Below the pieces are notes generated by a model. It saw nothing but the letters and a program-made list of their open reading frames with translations. It made no database searches and was not told where the DNA came from. A program made the translations under genes and the position numbers. Below are positions 9,143 to 24,100 of a stretch of 64,000 bases of DNA, piece by piece; position 1 is the first letter of the stretch, and each line of letters starts with the position of its first letter. This stretch comes from Centropristis striata (Eukaryota; Chordata; Actinopteri; Perciformes; Serranidae), in assembly GCF_030273125.1 (NCBI RefSeq), contig NC_081532.1:7823205-7887204 (forward strand), written 5' to 3'.

Positions 9143-12100
9143 CTGGGACACAGAGACACACGGAGATCAGAAATGTGTCAAAACAAGATACATGTGATAC
9201 TGAACACTGCATCACAGGATGGGGATGGACAATAATCACATTTTTTAAAATCAAAATCACAGCATTACATTACATTACATGTCATTTAGCAATATAGCAT
9301 GAACTAGTCCAAATCACAGGAGGCGCAAAAATTGTCAAAGGCCAAATAAACAAAAATTGTTTGCATGATTGTAGCTTTGCTGCAAAATATTGCAAATTTT
9401 AATAAATGACCAACGTTACACTAACAAGGGCATTTTACACAGGACTAAGACCAAAAACATTGCTGGATTGACAAATCCATGTTTCACTGTATGGGCGAGG
9501 TCTGAGTCAAAAATATAGTCTTTAATAGTAAGTCAGTTGTGTAATTTATGAGCATAGGCGGTGTTATTATGCAGGAAAGTTTAAGTAAATTAAATATTGA
9601 AATATTGGCCAGTTACTGATATATTTTAAATGCCAAACACACCCTAAAATAAGGCTCTACTTCAAGTTGTCACCTTAAAGCACAGTATGACTTTTGCACT
9701 TTTTAAACTGATTCAAGGTGTTGTTATTAGGGGTATATTTGTTGGGAAATAATATCCTGCTCTTACTTTAGCTTCAGACATCGCATCTTTCCTTCGTGGA
9801 GGCAGAGGCGGCGGCTTCAGCAGCTCCTCCCCGAGCTGGTTGAGGCTGCCACAAGACACAGACTGAAACTCTGGGAAAGAGGAAAGAACAAGTACAGGTC
9901 ATGCTAAGTATCACAGCACACCGATCACACGGTGATTACACAAGTCTAAGAATGATTCATCATCAGACAGTCAGGCAGAAAACAATCAGGTAAAAATGAC
10001 TTAATTGAAAACAGAAAAGCCCCCACTCACTTGAAGGTGGCAGAAGAACAGGAGCAAATATGGAGTTGCTACCTATAAAATTTAAAGAGGGAGAAGAAGA
10101 TTGATTTCACAGGAAAGGTGCATGCTTTTACCTTTTGCACGCGTTTAAAGCTTTATTTTTCATTTTCTCTACTTTTGTACAGACCACAGATCTCTTGATT
10201 GAACCAATCAGAGCAATTAGTTTCATTATTAAATAATCTTCAGATTTTGAGATTAATTGATTATTGGTGGTCTATAAAATGTCAGAAAACAGTGAAAAAT
10301 GTTTCTCAAAGTCCAAGGTGATGTCTTTGAGTGTCGGTCCAAAACCCAGAAATGTTCAATTTAAAATGCCATGAAACACAGAAGAGCAGGAAATCTCCAT
10401 ATTTGAGAGGTTGATCATTTTTCTGACATTATTGCATAAAATTACTTTAACATTCATTTAACATACATTATCAAAAGGTGCCAATTAAATGCAGATAATG
10501 CCCAAATGCAGATAGTTGCTCAGAAATAGGACTGTCCACTTAACAGTTAAAGTTTACTCCTTTGAATTTTAAAAACAGTATCAAGTGAAATGTCAGCAGA
10601 GTCCATTACAGCTGAAATTCATGCAATGCAATTTTCTGTAAAACACTGTACACAAAATACTAATTTGGTCATTAACTGATTTCCACAGAAATGTTGAGAA
10701 ACTTCCTTTCTCTTGAAAAAACAAGTTCAAACACGTTTTTTCAAGAAGAGGAACAAAAGTGGCATTTCTGCTGAATTTCAAGCGACAGCTGATCTCACCG
10801 CTGTAGGAGCTGCTGAGGTCGGGCTCCGTGAAGACTGAGCTGAGTTCGGAGGAGGCGGACTGTGGAGGGGTCGGCGTATTCGGGGAGGTGGGCACCGAGA
10901 CGGACGCCGGCGTCTCCGGCTCCGTCTCGGCGATACTCCGGAAGGTGATCTTATGCGGGGGCTCCCTCTCCAGGGGGACGGGGAGGCCCTTCAGGGTGCC
11001 AGAGGTAGACGTTCGCACAGGCCGGATCCCCGGGGATTTCAGATTGTACATGGTCTTCCTGGGCTGAAGGGGGAGATGCAGAAATTCAACAATGAGAGAT
11101 ACTGAAGCAGCAGAAACTGAGCACACTTTAGTATCTGTTTGTTTATCACAATTAGTTTTGTTATTGCGATATTTAACAGTGTTAAGCATGTTTCCTGATA
11201 TCTTGCAGGCCCTGTTTGGTACGGTGGCCCTGAGAGCTCACAGTGCTGCAACTTAAGAAAACACATGCAAATACACAAAACATAAGCAAATTGAGAAAAC
11301 ATCTTCATCAATTTGACGACACAAGCGCAGCATTTAGAAAACGCTGCAAAGACCACAACACAACAGATGTGTTTCCAGAAGACACTTAAAAGTGATGCAC
11401 ATGTCTGGACACACATGTGATTTTATCACGTTATTTCAAGATAATGGTAATTTCACGTTATTTCATGAAAATTATATTTTCATGTTATAACGTGATATAG
11501 AGCCCACTAGCCCGTATCAATCACATTGCAGTAAAACAAATCAAATAAATGAATGATACACATTTTAGTTGGTCTCTCTCAAGGGCACTGAGTTGATGTT
11601 GGTCTTGCTAGGCCGCTAACGATAACCCGCTATCGGTCGCCGGCTAGTGCTAGCACGCTATCGATTGCCCGCTAGCGCTAGCACGCTATCAATTGCCGGC
11701 TAACGTTATAACATGAAATTATCATTATCTTAAAATAACCTGATAATATCACAAGCGTGTCCAGGCGTGTGCATCACTTTTAAGTGTCCTCTGGAAACAC
11801 TTCTGTTGTGTTGTGGTCTACTTGCAGCGCTTTTTCTTATTGTGTTGTGGTCTTTGCAGCAAGTTTTCTAAATGCTGCGCTCAGGTTGTCAAATTGCTGA
11901 AGATGTTTTCTCAATTTGCTTGTGTTTTGTGTATTTGCATGTTTTCTTAAGTTGCAGTTGCTGTGAGCTCTCAGGGCCACCGTAATTTGGGATTAAAACA
12001 GGGCACTGAACTGAAGCAAAAAAACTTCATTACAACTAAAACCCTTCAGTCTGGATACTTACAAATCGGGGAGCCTGCCTGCAGTTCCGTGGCTCAATAT

Positions 12101-15100
12101 CCAGAGACATTTTGAACAGGTAGTCAGCGAACTCTTTCTCACTCCTGTTGCCCATCGGGTTCAGGTTCTCGAAGAACCTCTGTGCAACAACAACAAATAA
12201 AAAAAGGTTTTGAGTCCAGGGTCCTTAAAACATGTTGAAAGACTAAAAGTCAGCATTGTAAGAGCGCTCACCCTGATTTCGTGCTCCACCTTCAGACAGT
12301 ATGGCTGGTTCTGATACTGCTGGATCTCTCCTGTGATTTCAGCCACTTTCCTCCTCTTGCTGAAGTTGATCAGCTCCTTGCCGTGGCGTTTGAGGAAGTC
12401 TGGGTTACCCTCCTCTGTCTTCAGGATGTTGGTTAAATAGATACCTAGATAATGGTAAAGTAAATATGATTGTGGTCAGAAGAAGAACATGGTTTGAAAT
12501 GCAGCCATATAGAAATGTAAAACTTTGCTGATTTTGTAAGAAATAATGGTGACTGAAAATGTTGTTTATGCATATAAATTCTTCTCAGTTCATTTCATTC
12601 CTCACTTGTAGTGGTTCCATAGTAACACTGCAGAAGACTTACCAAAGAAAGGCACACAGGGTGGGTTTATTGACTTGAGTTTGAGCAAGTATTTCTTGAA
12701 GTGGTCCTGGCTCAGTTCCACAGCTTCTTCCAGGATTTTCTTTTTCCTCTCTGGTATTGCCTGAGTGTGAAGGAGGGAGTTAAACTTCCATAAATTATGG
12801 TCTGGCCATCAGTCCAGTATTAGATTAAATGCTAGTCAAAACAATTAACATCAGGGGTCAGATGTATGAAAGACATGTACGCACAAATACCCTGCACATG
12901 CCTTTTCCCACCCATAAAGTGGTATTTATAAAGAGCTGCAGGTGATGTGATAAGGTTTAGATTAAATATCAGTCCAGAGACAGGGACTATTTCTTTAGGT
13001 TGTTGCCAGTTTCGTTGATTGTGTCATTAAATTAATTTAAATTAGATGAGTGATGGATATCATAACGTTTTATTTAAATTTGAGCCCTCATCTCCCTATT
13101 AATGATGGTTTAATTTATTCTGAATGTGAAACACTTTGTAAAATCACTTCTCTCCAACTACAGATCTTTAGATTTCATATATAGAGGATAAACCAACCAA
13201 TTTAGTCTAAGATATTAGGACTTTCAAGTCAGTTCAAATATACATTTTTTTTCTCCACTTGAACTGTAGAAAGGATCTTAGAGTAGCAAGGTTGTATCGC
13301 TATTTTTCATCAATTGAATCTCATTTTTTTGTTTCCAGGTATTTAATGAATTTCAGCTCCAAGTGTGTCTATTAACTTTAAGTCTCTTCGACTCTTTGGT
13401 GGAATTTTCTTGTCCATCTTTAGAGGTTTATTGGTTTAGTAGAAGGTTACCATACAGTGAAAATACATGTAGAATGGCTGCAATATTTTTTTTTAATCAT
13501 TAAGTGATTTTGAGTTTTTCTTGTGGCTGACTTAACAGTTTAAACTCACCTCAAAGGTGTGGTCGAGCCTGTAGACGGGGACAGAGTTGATGGCACTGAC
13601 CACCTCCAGCACACCGTTGAAGTTGTTGAGCTCCTGGAAAACCTGGAGAATCTCGATGACCCGCGATAACACCGCCACCCTCTCCTCCAGGTTCATCGTC
13701 TCTACAATACACCTGAGAACAACAGACACAAACACGGTTACCGGTGTCTGTTTGTTTACCAAGACTTTAAAATCTCCTCTGGATTTTCCTCTGAGACTCA
13801 CTTCTCGAACCACAGAGTGAGGTTGGTGGTGTGGCGGATCATGCGGAGCAAGTTGGGCGAGTTCTTTTCTTTGTCCTCTTTGGTCCAGACGCTGCCGACC
13901 AGCTCAGACGGCCGGACAGCTCTGTGGAGGAAGTGGGCGTTTTATTTTTTAGGCAGGCAAGTAAACAAAAAAAAACTGTGATACTTTCCCTGTCTCCTCT
14001 AGTCTAGTCTTCATCCACTGCTCGGTCATAGTGACTCACCTGTAGAGCTCTGACTCCAGCAGAGTCAGCTGGCGGGCGATCTCTATCGGGTGAAGGGTCA
14101 TGAGCTCAAACAAGTCCGTTTGGCCCGCTCTGCAGATGTGCCACTCGATGGGAGGAGGCGGGCTCTCGAAGGTGATGTTGTGGCTGACACCGTTTGACTG
14201 CGTCTGCAGCTTCCTCTTGATGATCTTATTGATGGACTCAACCCACTTTCTCATAGACTTTCCTAAAAAAAAAAAAAAAGTAAAATATATTAGTCTCTCG
14301 AAAAACACAAATTTCATATTGCAGGTAGAGGTTAAAGCATAGGTCTCAAACTCGCGGCCAATTGCGGCCCTCTTGACGATATTTTGTGGCCCCGACCTTG
14401 ATATGAAAGTTTAATGTGAGTTTTATATGAATGGCACATAACCGTGTTGCGTGTGGAAGGTCCCTTTAATTACTTTTTAAAAATAATTTTGTGTCTTTTT
14501 AAAATAATTGTGTCTTTTTTAAATCATTTTGTGTCTTATTTGGTAATTCTGTGTCTTTTTTCTGGTCATTTTGTTTCTTCTTTAAGTCACTTAGTTTTTT
14601 TTCTGTCATTTTGTGTCTTTTTTGGTAATTCTGTGTATTTTTCTGTCATTTTGTGTCTTTTTTAAGTAATTTTTTTTTTTTCTGTCATTTTGTGTCTTTT
14701 TTTGGTCATTTTGATACTGCCTCCAGCGGCCCCCAGGTAATTTGAGTTTGAGACCCCTAGCTTAAAGTAAAATCCTCTGTCACTGTGTTCATCCAAGTCA
14801 AAGATGACCTAAAATAACAGCAATAATTACATTTACTCTAATGAAGAATTACACTGCAGTTATTATATTTGCAAACTATGCTTTAGCTAGTGAGGAGATA
14901 ATGCTTTAAAAGGCTGTTAATGTTCAGCTGTTAGTGAAACTTCAGCACTGATTGTCTATTTTTAGGTAATGAGAGAAACAAAGTGTTTGCTGTTCTGACC
15001 TCGCAGCTGAATCTTGCTGGTGATGTACTCCTCTAATCGACTTCTCAGCTCTGGATCGTTATCAAAGTCGTAGAAATGATGTTCGACCCACTGACGGAAA

Positions 15101-18100
15101 ACGTTGAGAACCCTGTGAAGCAAAGACACGTTTACAGTTTATATGCATGTATATTTCATATACTTTTTATTGAAAGTATTTAGAAAAGTCTTCAGAAAAA
15201 CATCACTCTGATATTTTTTCATTTATGTACAACTGACAACAAAAATGTAAAAATTTTCATCCTGTGGGTATACTTTTACCACCCAAAATCAGAGGCTATT
15301 TAAGATTATGTTTTGGCATTTAAAAGTTGGTATAGTTGATATTCAATACCATTAGATACCACAGGGGGAAAGGGCGGATATTTTTTTAATAGCTTCAGTG
15401 CTTTCAGGCCTATCAAATGTATAACTAATGGAGATCTTTTCAAATATGTGGTATTGAAAAAGTATCTAAGTATCGGTTTTACTTTTTACAGCCTTTGTCT
15501 GACGTGAAGAAGGCAGACAGAAAACAAGGGCAGAGAAAAGTTTACCACCCAATTTGTAGAATATATCCACCAAAAAAATCCAAGTAATAGGATATTACCT
15601 GACAAAGAGGTGACAGAATAGAGACATTAAGCCAACAAAGTCCATTTAGTCAGTGTGTATTCTTCACTTGTGTCTCTTAACTTTTTTAAAAAGTGGCTAT
15701 TTAAAAATAGAAACAGCAGGAAGGTTTTTGAGCTTTAAAGGACAAAAGGTGCATCTGAAGAGGGATTTTCACCTACTTTAAGTGTCCTGGATTTAAAGTA
15801 AACTGTTGGACCACATTTCAATGTTTATAACAATTGACCACCCAAACACCAAGACAGTTTCCTTTCATTTTTGTTAATCTACTATATACTCAAACACTGG
15901 AAGATTCTTATTAAAGGTGTTTATAATGGATGTTTGTTTGGGATGTTAACAAACCTAAAAGCAATCTTTTGATGCTTCACAAAATACATAGTATTAGTCT
16001 TCTGTTCATTACGTGTATTATACTATATACTAAGTGCCCACTTGTGTTTTAACTGTTCTAACTATGACTAAAGTTTAAAGGATTTTATTGCAGCTGCTCT
16101 GAACTACAGCAGCTCTCCGTTTTTAATGGGACTTACGGGACTATTCCTAACTCTGTTCCTCCTTATAAGGACACAAAGTCTAATACAAAAGTAATTCTGT
16201 GGCTCACTGAGAATGTTCAGGCCTTAACAGGAGAGTGTAAAGGAGCCAAACAACAACAACAGCACCAGCAGGAGACAAAGGCACCAAACCTTTTGTAGCA
16301 CTTTGAAAGGGCCTTGTCAGGAAATAAAAGAAAGCAGCTACAGATGCAAAAAAACAAAGTTTAAATTTAGAATTTCAAGGGAAAACTATTTTTATACCAA
16401 AAACATTATTATATAACTGTCTAATTCCACCTATAAAAGTTTGATCTTAACCTTCAGAGACCGTTTGATCACACAGTTCAGGTTGACCACCTCAGATTTA
16501 AGATTAGCAAAGCAATGAATCTTATGCTCTTGTATTTTACTTCTTGTTTTGTGGTGCCTATTTGTGGTGCTTTAACTTTTGCATAATACAAAAACTTTGC
16601 CTTGGTTTGTGTAATCAAAGTGGGATTTTTTTCCTTTTTTTTTTTTACTATTCTTGCAGTAATTTCTCTTCGTCTTTGGGAAGCCTAACAGGAAACCCAT
16701 CTGAGTCAGATTAAACTCTCGTACCTGAGTTGGACTGGCTGCACATATTCCTTCCTGAATCTCTGGAGCTCGGCCGCCATTGGCTGATCGCCGTTCCAGA
16801 GAGCCTGTCGGTCCTCCTCAGTCGGTTCTGGCTCAGGGATCTCAATCCTGAGAAAAATAATGATCAGATACATGATATTTCACCCAGAACACCACATAAC
16901 TGATAGGTATTTTCTCCAAGTGAGGACAGATTGTTCTTATGGCTCAGACAGTAATACATTAAAGAACCACAGCGATGAAAACACTGTTGTGGTTAAAGCG
17001 TACCTGTCTATCAGCAGGGTGAGAAGCTCTTGTGGTTTGCAGAATGACCGGTATGTGGTAAGAAACGTGCGCACAAAGTTAGGATCTACAAACAGATGAG
17101 AGAGATTAGATAACAACCGATCAACATCACAATGCATCTCTGCAGGTATTTTAAAAGTTTTCTTCCGTTCCAGCAGCTTACCAGCATACATGTGGTAGGT
17201 GAGCCTCTCTATGAGCTTGACCACTGTGCCCGCCTTGATGATGGGGATGCCTGTTTTGCTCTGCACTTTGTCCTCAAACACAATATTCTCCTCAGAGTCC
17301 TGCACAGCAAAGCGGTAAACGTCCGGGGAGGGCAGTCTTAGAGGATGCGCCTGCTCCTCGTGCTGCAGCACTGTGTCCAACATGCGGTCCAAAGTGGAGC
17401 GGTACTGCAGAGTGACCAGCCCTGCCATCCACGCCGCCTTATCCTCTGCTGTCCGTGCACAGAAAACTGCGCAGTTTTCATCTTTTCCTATCAGTTCAAA
17501 GGCGTGCCGCAGCTCTGCAGAGTCCTCGCGATCCACGATGCGGATCTTCCTCAGCACGAACTTCTCCTTCAGACGGTACTCTGCACCGCTGCCCGCACCC
17601 GGGAGCCGTGAACTCTGATTGGCCTTGCAGCTTATCATCAGGCCGTCAAAAAGGAAGTTGTGTCTCTCGTGCTTGGCGCCGGCTCGTAGAAGCGGCCCCT
17701 CCAGGATGAACTCGCTGCAGCACTGACCGATGTCTTTTCCCTCCCAGCCGTCGATGCTCTTCTGAATCTCGTTCATGCGTTTGATGGCTAGTTGTTTGCT
17801 ACGAACCTGCCTGCTGTACAGGCGGTACATGGGCTCACTGTGAAGGAGGAGTGAAGTTTGGAGTCAGAAAACTAAAGAGTTCAAGACATAAGTTAAACCA
17901 CTGAAACATCACATCTAACACCGGTCTGTGCCCCTGCAGCTGCTGGATGCAACTGACTAACTAATAACATCTGGACATAATGAGCAAATGAATATTAATT
18001 ATAACAACAACTAGTAGAGGAGGTGTACCCGGGTTTGCGGCGAGGCTGGTGCTTGGCATAGATGCGCTCCACGCTACACTGAAGGTTAAGCAACGCTGTG

Positions 18101-21100
18101 ATCGCCTGTTTCAGACATTCTCTGTCATCTTGGTCTTGACTGCGCTCCTGAAGTTGCTGTAAAATTAACAGAATACACACATCAGAAAGGTTACTATACT
18201 ACGTAACAAATAAGCCTACCATAGATGTTTTTCATGGCCGAAATAGTAGCTGTGTTTCCATTCAAATGTCAAGAAAATCTTAAGCAAACTTTTGAAATTT
18301 GAATTTAACGAATAAGTGAATTAGGTATCTATTGGCTGTGATCCGCCAGTTAACAGGGAAGAAGAAGTAAAGGTTGCAAACTGGAAACAAAAATGGAAAA
18401 AAGTCTTCAGGAATTTGGTCAAATATGTTTATTTGTTCTTTGACATCAGCTAGTGCTGGCCTTTTCTCATGCTGTCCAGAGATGACGACAAAGTAATATA
18501 TTATCTGGGTTGGTTCAATGTTCACTAAGGCAGAATTTATTTGAAAACTACTTCAAGTAAGAAAACTATTCAAGTAAGTGTAAAAACTTTTTATCTTATC
18601 ATCACATTTTCCATTCAGGTTTTTAAATGCAAAAATGCATTAAAAAAAATACAGTAAGATACTAATGCAAACACAGTTAGTGATATGTTGTAGCAGGGAC
18701 AGCACACGTGTTGCTGTGTTACTTTAAAAATAAAACAAAAACAAACCAAAAAAAGAAAAATAATGTAAGAAAGTATCTAGAAAAACTGAAACCACAGTGA
18801 AACATGTGTCATGTTTAATTAGAAATGTGTCAGGACTTACCTGAAGAAGCTCAAAGTAGTGCATACAGTGGTATACTGGGACCATCATCAGCTGTGGAAG
18901 GACATACTGGACAGCTTCTTTGAAGCCTTCTGCAACTGACTGGAGACAGAAAGACACAAAGGAACTGTGAGTGATGAATCACTCCACAACCCATTGGAGG
19001 TTATGTTTGTTTGCTCGACAATTTCTTTTTTTAAAGATTTTTCTGTTTGTCAGAATTGCAGAAAAACTACTGGCCTGGTTTTAATTAAACTATGAGGAAG
19101 GCTGAAGCATGGGTTAAGGAAGATCCCATTAAATTTTGAAGTGAATCGCTGGATCCTGTCTGGGTCTGGATCTGAATCACACAAATTACTTTTCACTTTT
19201 ATTAACATGGTGACATAGAGCATTTGGTCTTGGCGGAGTTCTGTGCTCTCTTAGTGAGCAGAATTGTCATTTATAAATTAAAAAAAACATGTAAAAAATA
19301 ATTGTTTTTTCTCCCAAAAGCTTAAAAAAAAAATGTCTTTGCTCATCCAAGACACAACCAGCAATGGAAAAAACAGCAACAACAACATACCAATTCACAT
19401 GAAACTTCTAACTTTCATTTTCACTTCCAAATAATTATAAGTTAGAGGACCGTATGTGTTTAAACCTGTCTACAGCTTGTGTGTTGCGGCCTCAGCAGAT
19501 CTCATTTTAAATGCGCATCTAGTTTTTTGTTAGTTTGAATTGCTACCATGATGCAATTCAGTAAAACATGATTTTATCCGTCAGGCACAATGATAAATGA
19601 TGCAAAAATATATTATAAATATGTAAAATAACAAAATACAGCAATTCAGAACTGTAAAAAGGGGTGTTAGTGGAATTAAAAGGTGTAGGCTTCAGTAGAA
19701 TATAAATGAGAGTGAAGAGGCTGCAGCGTGATGACTGATGGAGGATGGAGGGAGGGAGAAGCGGTTGACCGAGTAAAGGCTTCAGGGTAACCGGAGAGGA
19801 GGCCGTCATAGTATCCATTTAAATCTCCCGTTCCCCTGATAGACGACTCAGAATCAATATGCTACTACTCAGACTCCACAGCAGCGGCCACACTGTCTGT
19901 GTGGGGAGGGGAGGAGATGAAGAGGGTCCGTGTGCATGGAAAAGAAAAGGCATCAGCTGCCTGACGCACACTGATGGACAGCCGGGGGAACAATGACCTA
20001 AGTTTAGATCATGTTATTGATATGTCAGCATCCTGCAGGTTTACAAATTGTCTGCCTGCATTAGGGCTACACATTTAGATGCATCACAATCAGCACCACG
20101 TATTTAGCCTCATTGGGTGCAATACTGGTGCTACGCTTATAAAGGTATGACACTTTTATCTGCTGTTGAACCTATATTATCCCAAATGTTTATCACAATG
20201 TTGAAACCTAAAGAAATCTGTCATTTTAATCAAGGTAACGGACTGTTTCATTGGTCGGCTATCAGTGGCATCACATCCCCTTTGTGCACTGGTTGTCTGC
20301 CAGAAGCTCTCATTATTAAACTTTTTATCTGGTTTTAACCACATTTTACTGGCTGTTTTTAACTATTTATATTTACCAGATGAAGGATTTTGCTCGTTGG
20401 ACGTCTTGATCTTAAGCCAACGGAGAAATAATCTTTGCTCGCTTATTTTCTCCCCCCCCCCCCCCAAATTAATCCATTTATCATAGCTACAAACTATAAA
20501 CAGAAATTGTTGTCAAATTTTCTAATTTCCAACGGTCCTTGAACTAATCATGTGCAACAAAAGCTTCCCTCAGGAAAAATAAGTAAATCTGAGCTTTAAA
20601 TAGTGTCATTATAATCACTTTATCCTACAAGTCTCCCAAAAACCCAAAAATAAACTGTTTATAACTCGGCTGAGACCAGTCATGCGACAAAAATTCATTG
20701 AAATTTCAACTGAACTGCAGGCTGTTTACACAGAGCAGAGAGGAGAGGACAAGATAGGTTGCAAGCAAAGGCTGTAAAATTGTAAAACAGTTTTTTTCCC
20801 CCTTTTTTGTTAAAATAGATTCTCATAAGAAATTGAATTTAACGTGGCACCACAACTGTATCATACTGCACAAAATACACTTATGGAGGTGCAGGACTTA
20901 TACAGGAAAAACAAGGCCACAGTGAGTACAATGTGACAGTAGCAACAAAATACCCTGAATCCACCTGGGGTTTAGAGGATTAACAACCAAATTTGCATTT
21001 ATAGTAGTAGTAGTAGTATTAGTAGTAGTATTAGTAGTAGTAGTAGTAGTAGTAGTAGTAGAGTTTATGTACAAAAAGGATCAATGTTTATTTTGTTACT

Positions 21101-24100
21101 CCTAAATATTGATTTGGATATCTGCTTAAAAGTCCAGTATCACAGGAGCTCCAGTGATGTCAGCATGATGTGAAGGACTACTGATACATCTGATTTTAGC
21201 AGGTAAATAAAGATGATGACATGTAAAAACGAGTCTCTACAGGAGCATGTATCATTGTGGTAGCAGCCTAAATATAAACACACGGTGCAGTAAGAATATG
21301 GTACAGAACGACTATGAGAACAACATGTTCTCATTTCACAGAGGTACAGGGCTGCTTGAACCCATGTTGTGGGTCTTTTGCGGCCTTAATTCACAGCTTA
21401 TTTTCAACATGAAATGCGCCTTGGGCCACCAGCCCCCTCCACCACCACCACCACCACCCCCATCCCTCCTCCTCCTCCTCCTCCTCCTCCCCAGGAGAAA
21501 AATGGCCCGCAGTGTGGCTGCCTGTTCTATTTTTAAAAGGCGATGTAATTTACCCACAATACCAGACGCTGCAGAGTGCAGGGGCTGAGTGCTCGACAGA
21601 CACATCTATCTGACAGAGAGTGGGGAGGGAGGGAGGAAGTCAAGAAGGACGGAGTGAGAAAAATGAAGTACATGCAATGAGACAAAAGCTGAAGAGGTAG
21701 AGCAGAAGCACCGATGATGATGCAGCCGGGGGTTCGATCGGCATCAAAGCAAACATGTACGTATTAATACCAGGTGCTGCGGATGAAGGTGTGCACGTAA
21801 CGTACAAATATGGCGGAGAGACGAGGAGACGAAAAGCCGTCAGGTCACAGATGAAACACAAAGTGAGAGATGCTAAAATAAGATTAGCCAACAGTGCAGA
21901 AACGGAGGCGGGAGCAGTTTGATAAAGAGGGGTGGAAGGTGTGTGATGGGGTGGAGGGGTTTAGAGGAGAGGCACGATTACACCATCTGCCCCTGGGACC
22001 ACATACACACACACACACACACAGCTAAATGGATTTGCAAAGAACCACAATATATACAATTAAAAAATATACATTTAGGCTATGGCAACTGATTATTTTT
22101 TTCTTTCGAGTCATCTGGCAAATATTTCCACAAGTTATTTTTCTGTCTGTAAGATGTCACACTTCCAGAGCCAGATTTGATGTCTTCAAATGTCTTGTTT
22201 GTTCCACCAACAAACCAAAACCTTAAGAAATTCAGCGGATTATCATATAATCCAAAAACAAAACATTCACAGTTGAGACATTTGAACTTGGCACCTTAAA
22301 TTCAAACAATTTGACTTAAACCACCCCAGGATTTGTTACTCAGATTGTGAGTCCAAACCCCAACGAAACTCAATCAAAGATGATATTCGGGAGAAAAAAA
22401 AAGCAGCAACCCTGCATATTTGAGAAGCTGGAACGAATACATGTCGACATTTTTGCTTGAAAATGACTGAAAGGACTGATACACTTTAAATTTGCTGTTT
22501 TGAAAATGTTGTGTTGTTCAACAAATTGATTTATAAGTTGTATGTAGAAAACTAAATGAATGAATATTGGTACTCAAAGACAGGCAAATGAAACTAGCCT
22601 GAGACAACATGCATATTCTAGGTTATATACTGCTCACATAAATAGCAAGTGCAACACTGCAAGGTGTTTTTAAATGAATACAGCGGTGCTATCAATGCAG
22701 TGCAAAAAATAAAACTGTATTTTTAACTCTAGCGACTTTCCTCCACTCTCATACAATGACTATAAGAAAATAAACACTGGGTGTGGGTAATCAGAGGACA
22801 GTGCCATCAGTGTTGATCTAACTGGGGTTATACTGGTGGTTTGAGGGTAAACACAGCGAGGCCTCAACCTGAGGTCCAGAGTGGCTGTCAGCAGCAGCGT
22901 TTACTTTGCTCCAAAACTAACAGAGCAGGATGACGTACAGCAGGATTGATTAACATCTCCTCAATTAAAGTAGATATATGTTTAAACTCTTGAATAGGAC
23001 AGCAGAAAACCACCTTGTAAAGTAATAAATACTGTTGCGAGTTTTAAAGCTCTGCTTCATGTGAACGGTCCGACTCGCCGGTCTTTGGCCTGAGAAAACA
23101 CCAGCAAATATTTCATCTTCAAAGGCTGCCAAACTGCACCCCACCGAGCATAATTCAATGCTATTCTTGTGAGGAATGTCCAAATAAAACAATGCGGCAG
23201 CAGTGAATAAACTGTACACAGGACGCTGAATATGTCATGACATGCCCTCAAACGATATTGGGAGGAATTCCACCAGGTTCACTTCAAAGCAAAACAGGAA
23301 CAAATATTCGAGCACCGTTTGCTTCGTGTAAACACATAAATGACCTACTTCTACCTACATATTAAAAACAAACTATTTATTTTTCTTTTCAGGTTTATGG
23401 CATTTGTGCTTTATAAGAAAGTTTACATTTGAAAACAGCAGAAAAGTCAGGAGTGGGAGACATAGCAGCTTTAACCCATTGACGCCTAAAACTTCCTGTA
23501 AAACCTCTGGGCGATTTTAAAATAAGCCCCTAAAACCTGAAGTTTTTCTGGAAATTCATCAGAAGTGTCAACGCTTCTACTAAATAATAGATTTTTCAGC
23601 CTCTGTAGCAGATAGAAATGAAATTCAAAAAGTATTTGAGAGCTTATACAAATACTACAAAACGACGTAAACGCTTTCCAGGCTTCAATGGGTTAATTAT
23701 CATGGATTTGAAACGCATGACAAGGCAATTAAAAGTCACAAATTTAAAGCTACTCAGTAATAATGACACTCAGCTGTTTTATGTTGACTGTGTAGTGGAA
23801 AGAAGTTGAATAATAGTGATTATTAGCTGTGGGAGAAACATTTAGCTTTTTTCCTTTCTTTTAGTTTTTCCATTATCATTTTATTTGTATTTATTCAATT
23901 GATATTGTAATTTAAAACATTTTTCCCTCTGTATGTTTGTATATTGATATAGTTATGTACTGGTTACGTTTCTTGAAAATCCAATAAAGCATAAAAACCA
24001 CCCTAATAATAGTAATATAATACTAAATTATATTTAAAAAAATTATTATATTAATACTAAAATGTATACTGTTTATAGTAACTTAATATCAACCATTTAT

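Noticed and set aside
8732..9235. Long plus-strand frame rich in Gly/Arg
   Set aside because: It is the antisense of the GC-rich proline exon of sos2.
21002..21061. Possible CRISPR-like array
   Set aside because: It is a plain TAG microsatellite, and the locus is eukaryotic.
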